In this document: one piece after another, positions 9,874 to 20,200 of the stretch
How positions within the stretch are numbered: the stretch's first letter is position 1
Layout: the number at the start of each line of letters is the position of its first letter
Assembly (NCBI GenBank): GCA_025917655.1
Contig: CP084612.1
Location: forward strand, 1,178,001 to 1,242,000
From: Chlorella sorokiniana
Taxonomy: Eukaryota; Chlorophyta; Trebouxiophyceae; Chlorellales; Chlorellaceae
DNA length: 64,000 bases
Direction: 5' to 3'
Made by a program: the position numbers and the translations under genes
Notes under the pieces: generated by a model
What the model was told of the DNA's origin: nothing
The model's database searches: none
Seen by the model: only the letters and a program-made list of their open reading frames with translations

Positions 9874-12800
9874 TCAGCGCTCGGCATGGACGTAGTCTTT
9901 GTAGATGAAGAGGGGCAGCGTGCTGTGGGCAACACCTGCCACCACGGCACCCACCAGCGCCACCAGGGCGGTGGCAGCCCCGTCGGCCCACGGCACCCAG
10001 GCGGCCGCGGCGGCGGCGGCGGCGGCCAGCCCCAGGCCCCCACGCGTGCGAGGCGCAGGCGGCGCAGCGCGGCGGCGCAGGAGGGGCAGCGCTCCGTGTG
10101 CTGGCGCAGGCGATCCAGCAGCACGGCATGGGAGGGCTCCTCCGGGGGCAGCCCGCCGCCGTGGGCCCACGGCACGCCGCCGGGGCCACCTGCGGGGCAG
10201 CGGGCAGGCACCGGGGGTGGAGGCCAGGCTGAAGGCGGGGGAGAGGAGCAGATGCATCAAACGAGCACCAGCAGGCTGCAGCCGCTGCGCCGCCGGGCCC
10301 TCACCCGCCAGGTCGTTCAGCCAGCGGCGGAAGGCGACCACGCCGCCGTCGCTGGGGGTGGGCATGAAGAAGGCAGAGCGGAAGTCGCCGCCGGCCTGCA
10401 GGCAGCGGCAGGAGCCGGCACATCAGGCGTCCCCGCACACTGCCTCGGCACGCCTGCTTGGGCTTGGGCAAAGCCGCATGGCAGCAAGGGGGCGTGCTGA
10501 GCAGCGTCTGCAGACCCCCCCCCAACACCCACCCACCCACCCACCCACCCGCCCCCACCACCCCCACGCGGCGCACCTGCGCCAGGCGCCGCTCCTGGCC
10601 GTGCAGCAGGATGAGGTCGCCATCCAGCACCTCCTGCAGGGGGCAGGCGAGGGCGGCACCAAGATCGTCCAAGGTGCGCCGCACAAACAGGCTGCTGCAC
10701 GTAGCGCATCCGTGCAGGGTGCAGCGTGCCCCAGGCTGCACGGTCTGGCCTCAACGGCGACTGCACAGCCATCGCGGGCTGCCTTGCTCCTCAGCCAGCA
10801 CACAGCGCCCTGCCAGCGCCGCACTTCCCCCGAAATCTCCATCCTACCCCCTCCACCACCACACACATACACACACTGACACAGACTCGCAGAGACACAT
10901 GCAACCATCAGCATCCACCCGCCCACCAACAAGCGCCGCGCCCCCTTGCCTGGGTGTAGAGGTGCAGCAGCCAGCGCGGCACGAGGTCCAGCAGGCGGCG
11001 CTGCGCGGCCCCCGCGGCGTCGGCGTACGAGGTGGTGAAGAGCAGGCAGTGGCCGGGGGCGGGAGGGCACCGAGTAGCCGCAGGTGTAGAGCGTGCCGCC
11101 CTTGACTGCGGCGGCGGCCGGGGGCAGGCAGGCGTCTGAGGCGGATGGGCAGCTGGTGCTGCCTGCCAGGACCGCCATCCGCAGATGGATGCACTCATCT
11201 GGCCGGCCCAGCCAAGTCAATCCCCTGAAGTGCAGCACACTGCCCCTCCCGTCCGCCAGCGGGTGCAGCAGCGAGCCCTGTTAGACGCAGGGCGCCCACC
11301 GGGGTGATCTTCTGGCGCACGAAGCAGGGCGGGCGGAATTCCAGGGTACGCTCCGCGACGGGCAGCTTGCGGGAGGTGGCGCCCACGCTGGTGCTGAAGC
11401 CGCCCTCCAGGCTGATGTCGCCCTGGGGAGACGGGGGGGCAGGGGCGGTGGCGGGCAGGGGCAGTCCTTACGCACCGCCTTGCATCAGCAGTCAGCGGCC
11501 GGGCCAGCGCAGAGCGCAGCAAGGGTTGCAGCGGGTCAACCACCAAGCACCCGTGCGTTGCACCATCCAAGCCACCCACACTCGCATCCAGGCCTTGCCC
11601 CAGGCTCTGGCCACTCACCTGCAGCTTCACCCCGTACGGCAAAGCGTCTTCCCGCTTGCCCAGCAGGCCGTGGTGCGCAAAGTTGATGTGGCCTGCGTGG
11701 AGGCCAAAAGGGCGGCGAGTTTTGGGCGTGACGCTTAGCTGGCAGCCTCACAGCTGATGCACCCCCCCCGATTCGGCTTTCGCCCCTGCAACCCCGGGGC
11801 CTTGCCGGGCAGCCCAACGTGAGGGTATCCCCGTTCCACCCAGCATGTACTGCCAGTTACCAGGCAGCTTCCTCTCACCCGGATCCACAATGTTCTCCAC
11901 CATCGTGTCCCAGCCGTAGGGCACCTCCCGCACCAGCCAGCCCCCGCCGATGTTGACAAAGCGAGGCTCCTCGCCCCCGGCGGCGGCGCCGCCGCCCACC
12001 GCCCCCACGCCCCTACCAGCAGGTCTGGGTGGGCGGGGGGCGGGCCGGCAGCGGCTGCTGCTTCGGCCGCCCGGGCGCCGACTCGGGCCAGACCCAGACC
12101 AGCCCTGCCGCCTCGGCGGTGGGGAAGACGGCGGCGCAGGCGCGGCGGTTGCCGCACGCGGCCGCCTCGTTGCGCGCATCCATGGCCTGCGACGTGCAAA
12201 GAAGCGCAGCGGGGCGCCTCGCCGTGAGTTGCAGCACTGCAGCAGGAACGGCAGCAGCGCAAGCAAGCATCCGGCACCGCAAGGAGCTGGGTGGGGCGGC
12301 TCGGAGCCTACCCCACAACTGCCTCACCTGAGGCATGCGGGTGCACTTGCCGCTGCCCTCGAAAGACCAGCCGTGGTAGCTGCACAGCAGCTGGCCGCCC
12401 GTCACCTTGCCCTCCGACAGGGGCGCCAGGCGGTGGGGGCAGGCGTCGGCAAAGCAGCGCCACGTGCCGTCGCCGTCACGCCACAGCACAAGCTGCCGGC
12501 CAAACAGGGTGAAGGCGTGCGGGCGGTCGGCCGGCAGGTCGGCGGCAACGCCCGCAGGGTACCACTGCTGCAGCCAGGGGTAGGCAGATGGCGGCGAGGC
12601 TGGTCCTGCAGCGGGCGCCGGGGTGGAAGCCGAGGCAGTGCCGCTTGCTGGCGCTGCCACGGCGCCGTCGAGAACCGCTCCGGGCTTGCCCACGGCGCTG
12701 CGCGGGCCGCATGCCCATTCAGCTGTGCCTTGGCGACAACTCGCAGCCGGCCTGTAAAGCAGGGGAGAGGAATAGCGGGTCACAACATGGCAAAGGCCCC

Positions 12801-12955
12801 AGGCACCGCTGACTCGCAGGGCGCTGGAGGGGCGGTCGTCAAGCAGGGCACCGACCCGTGCAGTGGGTGCGCGCACCGGTCACGGATCGCTCCGCACGTG
12901 TCTTCAACGTCGCATGGCGGGCGCCCGCCCTGCTGCAAGCCAGAGAAGGTTGCAT
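9874..12955 (-). CDS. PAO-like Rieske oxygenase 1 (pheophorbide a oxygenase family)
   Basis: Start chosen at 12955 (MQPSLACSRAGARHATLK) because the exon then splices in phase to RLRVVAKAQLNG, a good plastid transit peptide. The Rieske domain follows: CPHRLAPLSEGKV and CSYHGW, i.e. CxH...CxxH, at about 12350-12450. Next comes VFPTAEAAGLVWVWPES. The mononuclear iron site is ENIVDPGHINFAHH, split by an intron between about 11680 and 11910. Later exons give GDISLEGGFSTSVG, ILLHGQERRLAQ and FMPTPSDGGVVAFRRWL. The tail carries the redox CxxC motif HTERCPSCAAALRRL and a hydrophobic segment, as in PAO, TIC55 and PTC52. PAO opens the chlorin ring of pheophorbide a. The adjacent RCCR genes favour PAO over its relatives. 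Frame corrections are needed near 10037, 11070 and 12695 and in the 12010-12060 stretch. Confidence 0.82.
10507..10565 (+). repeat. (CCCA)n-rich low-complexity tract in a PAO1 intron
   Basis: A run of C followed by about seven ACCC units and a C-rich tail. It lies between the exon encoding ILLHGQERRLAQ and the one encoding FMPTPSDGG. Confidence 0.7.
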
Positions 12956-14204
12956 CAGAACTGGCGGGAAGCGGGCTGATCGCTCCGGGGCCCGTGAGGC
13001 CTGCTGTGAGGCAAGCTAGGCCACAGAAAGACGGCACAAATCACGACAAACAACGGAACCGCACACCGATGATTAGTCGCTGACTGGGACACTGGCGTGC
13101 AGGCGGTATGTAACGGCGCACCGCTGGTATTGATAGCTTGCAAAGCCTTTGAGCCTCCTTGGTAGCGCCCTTTGCTCCTTACGACTCTGTGTTGGATTTT
13201 TCATCATTGAAGAGGCAGACACGGCTCCTCCCAGCAGCATCCTCGTGGAGTTGCCGCTCCAAGTGACCTGCCTTTCTCCACACAGTGGCTGCCTGCAGCA
13301 GAACTCCCTACAGACCTTACACAAGGCCGAGTAAACACATTAAAGGGCAGGTATTGTCATACAAGTGCAATGTATACAGAACAGATCAGGCAAGAGGCTG
13401 TCTGTGAGGTGAGCCCCGAGCAGTACGGCTGCAAGGGCAGGCTGAAATGGAAGGTGAGCAGCAGACTTGACTTGACTTGACTGTTACAGAGACCAGGCGC
13501 GGTAACGCGCTGGGGACACACAGCAGTGCATCCCACTAGCTCCAGTACAACATCTAAGCACCGCAGGCGGGCGGGCGGGCAGGGCTGTAAGCACCGGCGC
13601 AAGCCGGGGATCGGGCGCAGAGGGCGGTAGGGGAGCGGAGGGCGCCTGGGAGCACACCCAAAGCACCGCCAGCGAGGCAGCAGACACAGGAAGGCGGGGA
13701 GGCAGGGCGCCGGTTACGCATGTGGGCACCATCGCACGCCACCGCAGGGCCGCCAGCACGGGTCAGAATGGGGATGGAAAGGGGAAAGGCAGGGCCCCGC
13801 AGCAAGGCAGCAGCAGCAGTGATGCCACTTCCCTCGGTGCACTGGGCAATTGCGTTATCATGCTTGAATCACCCCCGCAGGCAAGTTTAGTTGTCCCTGC
13901 ATCGATTGGGCCCTTGCTGTGTACGGGTAGGCATCCAGGCGGGCGTGTCCCACGGCCAGGTGGCGCTACCTGGCCCACCGACACCTGCCAACAGTGCATT
14001 TCATGGACAATCGTTACAGTAGCGCTAGGTTGTGGCAGCTCTGATTCAATGATCGACAAGCCGGGCACTCCAAATGAGTTCAATCGTATGGGCAAAGGTG
14101 ACGCATGTTAGTACATGGGTGTGAGACCTTGAACAGTACAACTCAGAACTCGTTCTTTCAACTCGTGCTTCTGTAGATCTTGGTCCCAGCTGCAGCATGC
14201 TGGC
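12956..14204. other. Intergenic, PAO1 promoter and aldehyde oxidase 3' end
   Basis: No coding exon can be supported. The part next to 12956 must hold the PAO1 promoter. A (GACTT)n-like triplet of repeats lies near 13468-13484 and a (GGGC)n tract near 13568-13580. TTACA at 14014-14018 gives a minus-strand TGTAA about 190 nt past the aldehyde oxidase stop. Confidence 0.5.
14014..14018 (-). terminator. Candidate poly(A) signal TGTAA for aldehyde oxidase
   Basis: TTACA on the plus strand, about 190 nt beyond the stop at 14205. Confidence 0.45.
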
Positions 14205-17200
14205 TCAGCCTGAAAACACAGCTGCCAGATCGCGTGCGCTGCCGCCCAGCGCCGCCACCATGCTTTCCGGGTTGGCAGGCAGGCGCACCAGCGGCTCGCC
14301 GACCGAGGCAGGCAGAGCACCCACGGCGCGCAGCTCAGCACGCCCCGCCCTCGCTGCCGCCTGCAGCGCCGACAGCACCGAGGCGGCCAGCATGAGGGGC
14401 GGCTCGCCGATGGCCTTGGCGCCGAGCACGCGGCGGCGAGCCAGGGCCGAGCCCTGCATGGGGCCGCAAGAAGAGGCAGTCGGTTGGGCAGGCTCACGAG
14501 GTCGGGCATGCAGCGCTGTATGCAACCCTGCACCACCCAGGGTCTGTGTCAGTCGCATTTGCATGTCGTAGCGAGCCCCACGCGACAGGTCGGGCATGCA
14601 GCTCTCTCTGCATCCCTGCACCACCCAGTGTTCATGTCAGTCGCATTTGCATGTCGTAGCAAGCCCCGCACGACACCTCTTCACCCCTGCCGCCCACATC
14701 CCGCCGGCACCCCCAGCTCACCGGCAGCAGCGTGACGTTGAGCTCCCGCGGCAGAGCGGCGCCGCCGGGTGGGTGGTACTCCCACAGCGAGTCGGTCAGC
14801 AGGCGGGCGGTGGCGGGGTCGTGGCGGCGCGCCTCGCTCAGGCACTGCCCCAGCCCCATGGCAAAGGCGCCCTCGGCCTGAGCTCAGGCAGGAAGCAGGG
14901 GGTAGCGAGGCGGCGCTCTCTTGCACGGCCATGGCAGCAAGATTCAGAGCAGGCGCTAACTCGAGCCACAGGCTGGTTCTTCATGTGAATGCACGCCCTC
15001 CTCCCCAACGCTTCCACCGGCAGGGTGCCTGCTCTCCCTTTCGGCTGCGAGGTCTTTTTCCGGCGCTTGCGTTTGGTTCCGCCCCCACCTGCCCCACGTC
15101 GATGGCTGGGTTCATGGACTGGCCCGCATCCATCATGATGTCAGTGCGCAGCACGCGGCGCTCGCCTGCGCAGACGTTGTGAGGCGTCGGATTTGCGAAG
15201 CTGGAGTTCGTTTCATCCAGAATCCAGCGTTAGAGTGCGCCTGGCTTGGTCTGGCGGCACTGCGGAGTGCGCGGATGCACTGTGCCATGGCTGCCAGGCC
15301 CGCTGGGTCGGACACTTGCCCAGGGGCCCGCCAGGCTGCTTGTCAGAACACCCCCTACCCGTGAGCACATTCAGCTCCACTTCCGACACGGCGGCGCCCC
15401 AGATGGAGTAGGAGAGGCCTCCCAGGGCGTGCCCGTATGCGGTAAGCGGCACCTGCGGTACAAGAAGTGCAGGCGGCACCGCTCATTTTGCGCGCACATG
15501 CACGGGCCAAGGCGGGCAGGCAGGGGCCTCTTGCCTTGCAGCCGGCCCAGGGACCCATGGCCTCCTTGACCGCCGCCATCAGCTGCCCCCAGCCGAAGTC
15601 GGGGCCCAGGCCAGCAGCATGGGGCGCAGCCGCTCCGCCAGCTGCTGGCAGGCGTCCCTCACTGCCATGCAGGCGGCCTCTGCGGGGGCCAGGGAGACGG
15701 GGGGCACGAACGGCGTGAGGCGACGGGTGCGCCGCGACCCGCAAGCAGTCACGGCAGGCAGACAGCAGGCTCGGGTGCCCGGCTGCAGCATGCGCTGTTC
15801 TGCCCCTCTCACCCGACGTGGTGCTGCCGCCGGTGAAGCTGGTGGCGGGCAGGGTGTAGGTGGACTGGTCGCCGATGCGCACCAGCTCGGGGGCAGCGGG
15901 CGGCGCGCCTCGGGCAGCAGCCTGCTGAGCTCCAACAGAGCCATCTGCACGTGCGTACGGTTTTCATGACCAGGGGTTGCCTGTCTTGGCGGATGGCATG
16001 AGGCCAGATGGACAATGCTACGATGTGTGTTGTGTCTTTTTCAGGGGCGGGCATGTGCGGGAACGCAGAGCGTTGGACCCCGACACCCGTTAGACGGCCA
16101 AAGCTGTGCGTGTCGGGAAATGCAGAAACACGTTCGGGCGCTCTGCGCAGGTGAGCAGTGCACTGCACCGCTCAGGGAGCAGCGCTTCGCCCCCTGTCCC
16201 CCTCGCCTGCTTCACTTTGGTGGTGAGGCCCTGGCCCAGCTCCGTGCCGCCGCAGAACAGGATGACGGAGCCGTCGGGGTAGATCGAGACCAGGGCGGCC
16301 TTGGAGAGGGTGGAGGTGTCGAAGCGCGTGTGCGTCATGCCCAGCCCCGCTTGAGCCAGGGGGAGGCGGCGTTGAAGGCCGCCGCCGCCGCCACGCGCTG
16401 CTCGTAGCGGCAGCCGTCCTGAGCTGGCGCCAGAGGCGGGGCAGGGTGTAGTCGGCGGCGGGAATGTCCTTGGTGGGGGTCAGTCGCACGGTGGGTTCCG
16501 CTGCTGCCTGGCAGGCGGCCTGCAGGCAGGGGCCTCGAGACTTGCGACTGGGACGCTCAGCAGCTGCGCCAAGCGCCGCACATGCCGCAGGCTTCCTGTT
16601 TACCCCATGCGCTGCGTGAGCAACAACCCCAGTATCGTTCCAAACCCAGCTGATCTCACCTCGTTCTTGCATCCATCCTCGCTGACAGGCTCGGGTGTGT
16701 GCACCGGAGGCCCGCCACCCAGCACTGGCAGCGCCAGCGGCGGCGGCAGGGCCGCCAGGTTGCGCTCGCGAACGGCGGCGGCATCCAGGCCGCATGCCGC
16801 CGCCACGCAATCCATGATGGTTTCCATGATGAAGGCGCCCTGCAAGCACGCAGCTGTGGGTCGGTAGCACAACCGTGCCACAGGCAGCGGAGGTGGAGCC
16901 GGAGGGGCTGCTTCAACAGCGAGCGACGTGCCTGTCCGTCGCCGGGGCGCGCATGGCGGTGGTGGGCGGCAGGTTGGCGCGGCAGACCTTGACGGTCAGC
17001 GAGTAGTTGGGCAGGGCATATCCCTGCAGCATGTGTTAGAGAGTGTGTGGGTGTGTGGGTGTGTGGGGGTGTGGGGTGGGGTGGGGGCACAAACGCGGAC
17101 GACAGCAGCCGTTTGGTGTTCCTGAGAAAGCAGCAGGTAGCCCTACAGCACATTCTTGCTGTCAGGCAAGCTATTGGGGCCCTGATGCGCTGCATTCGTC

Positions 17201-20200
17201 AGACTCTCTAAGGCCACCAGGTGGGCCTCTCCCGTGGCCAACAGGCCACCTGCCACGTTCCTCCCCCAGCCACTCACCATGCCCATCACCTCCACCAGCA
17301 TCATCGCATCTACGGGAACGTCTGGGTAAGCTCCAAGCAGCATGAACACGCGCAAGTCCAGTCCCTGTGGAAAACTTGGCGGCACGCGGCTGGCAGCCTC
17401 AATCTGCCAGCAGGCAGGGATCAGCGCATGCTGCACCTCCCACGGCTGGCCCCAACCTGCAGGCGATGCTATAGAGCAAGGACGCAGCAAGCTGGTGGGG
17501 CGGCGCTACGCCAGGCGCTGCACGAGTGGCGGCTGCGCGCTTGCCTGGATGAGGCCCTCCCGGGTGAAGCCCACGTCAAACTGGGCCAGCACGGGGCAGC
17601 GCCCGCCGTTGAGGCGCATGTCCAGTGACCTGAACGGGGGAGAGGGGGGGGCAGGTGGATGGGCATGTCCTGCTCCGCTCTGGTCAGATGCAGATGCTTC
17701 CAGGCCAGCACGGTTTGCAGTCACAGGCACAAACTCCCACCTCTCCTGCACCAGGCGCACGGGGCGCCCCAGCCGCGAGGCGGCCACCGCCGCCGCCACG
17801 GCAGGGGGCAGGGCGCGCGTGGCCTTGCCGCCGAAGCCGCCGCCCACTCGGCGGCACACCACCTCCACGTCATGGTGGCGCAGGCCCAGCGAGTGGCTCA
17901 CTGCCTTCTGGACCCAGTCGATGTCCTGGGTGGGGGAGGGAGTGGAGACGACTTTCACGCAAGGTGGACTGGGGGCAGGCAAACCCAGCGGCCACAGTCA
18001 GCAGACGCAATGCGTTTTCAGAGCAGGAGCGGGCCTCCACTGCCCACAAACCGATTTCAGAGCAGAAGAGGGCCTCCACTGCCCAACAATGACGTCGGGG
18101 CAGGGCGGGGCAGGCGCCCAGCAGGCCGCCCCTCACCTGGCAAGAGCTGTACACCTTGATGGCCCCGCCCTCATCAGGCACGGCCAAAGCGTTCTGCAGG
18201 CAGGGCAGCACAATCTGAGAATGTGCAACCAGCACACCTCCTTTCCAGCTCGGCTGGGGCTGGGTTGACGGCGTGGCAGAGCGCTGCTAGGGGGCACGCA
18301 CCAGGATGCAAGCCACGGCGGTCTTCCCCAGCAATGTCGGGACAGCAGAGACGGCGCAGCAGGCCCCACCTGCGGCTCCATGTACATGTGATACACGCCC
18401 GGCACCTCCACCTCGCCGCCGCCGACGCGCAGCGGCGCAGCCGCGATGGCCGCAGCCGCGTCGCCGACGGCGTGGCTGCCGCCCGCAAAGGCGCCGGGCA
18501 GCTGGTGGAAGGACCCGCGCTCGAGGGCCTGCGCAACGGTGGTCACCGGCGGCTCGGCGGCGCCGTAGGTCACTCGCACCAGAGCGGCGCCCTCGAGGGC
18601 GGCAGCCTGTGGGTAAGTGGGATGGCCACAGGAATGGGTTGTGTGCGCGGCAGCGTGCCCAATCCGTTAACGGCAGGCGCCCCAGGCATCACTGCTGCAC
18701 AGGCAGGCTCGAAGGCGGCAGGCGAGCCAGCGGCAGCAGCCTGCACAGGGAGGTCCTGGCAACCGCCCGCGCCCCAGCCCTGCCTGCGTCTCCGCCACCA
18801 CCAGCCCCAGCGGCTGAGAGTGGTACTCCGCTCGGTCGCGGGCCAGCAGCGGCTCAGGGGCATAGGCAGCAGCTCGCTGCACGGAGAAGGGGCGTCACAC
18901 GGGCCCCAAACAGTGAGCGCGGATCCCAGGCAGGAGCCGGCAGGAATCTGCACAGCCGCAAAGCTTGCCTGATGCGGTTGCGCTCCTCTGGCAGGTCGGC
19001 CGCTCCCAGGAAGGCCGCCACACCGGGCAGGGCCAGGGCAGCGCTGGCATCCACCCCCAAGATCGGAGCACAGGCCTAGTTGGGAGGCGAGAGGGGCCGG
19101 CGGCCGAGTCGAGTGGCGCATAGCTGGAGGCCCCACATGCAAAAAAATGTGTGAGGCATGGCAGCATGAGTCTCGCGCGCAACACCTGCGTGGCGGTGAC
19201 CCAGGCTGCAAAGAGCGTGCCCGCAGGGGCCGCCACATCCACGGTGTACTGAGCCTCGCCACTGGCCTGCACAGCCGGCGAGCTTGCAGACACAACCCGT
19301 CAGTTTGCCTTGAAAGGGAAATTCAGTGGCGCCCTGCTTGAATCATCGCAAGCAAGCAAAGAAGGGGTGCGCTCGCTGACAAGGCCACCACTCCCAACCT
19401 GCAGCAGCACTCGATCCTTCTCGAGGGGGTGCCCAGCGGCGCCGTCTCCTCGGGCGGCGGGTCAAACTCCTGCTTGCCCCGCATCAGCGGCGGCGGCACG
19501 TTGGGGGCGGCACCTGCATGCGTGCTGGGTGGGGAGCATGAGTGCTGCGAACCGCCTACACCAGAGCTCCAGAGCACAGGTTTGTGCTTGCAGCGACGGG
19601 AAGCTGCCGTGCCCCCCCCACACACACACCACCACACACACAAAGCGTGCCTGCAGCAGGCGCTCCAACGCCTCTGGGCACCCCCAGCCGCAGCATACTG
19701 CTCTCGCACGGCGGGGGCAAGCGCCTGCAGCAGCAGACCCTGCGCCATGCCGGCGCATTCAGCAGTGCCAGCGGGCGCCACGTCAGCCACAACTGCCTCG
19801 AGCGCGGCGCGCAGCGAGGCTGCCGTCAGCGGCGCCCTGGACAGCGCCTCCTCTGCGGTGGTAGCCCTGCATCAAGAGCAGTGGCGGCAGCACGAGTACC
19901 AAGGCGATACTGGTCAGACTTTCCCTTTGTGCTCACAACAGTGCAGCGGGAAAGGCTCCCACCTGCCGGCCTGCCAGCCCTTGTGTCCGGAAAAGCCCAG
20001 GGCCACGCGGGGCCCGCCGCTGCCCAGCCTCACAGCAGCGTTCATGACGGAGTGCACGCCGCTGTGCGCCTCAGCCAGCTGCGTGGGAAAAGGGGAGAGG
20101 GAGGTGTCGCCTGCCTAGCGAGGCTTCTAAGGGCGGGCAGGGGTGGGCGGCGACTGCAAGCGTGGCTGCATCAGTGCCGCAGTTTCGCAGGCCCGGCGAG

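Noticed and set aside
9874-12955. Chlorophyllide a oxygenase
   Set aside because: The C-terminal CxxC motif and hydrophobic tail and the lack of the CAO A/B domains fit PAO, TIC55 or PTC52 better.
14499-14674. CRISPR-like array or transposon ends
   Set aside because: Only two adjacent units without spacers, terminal inverted repeats or target-site duplication; a plain intronic tandem duplication.
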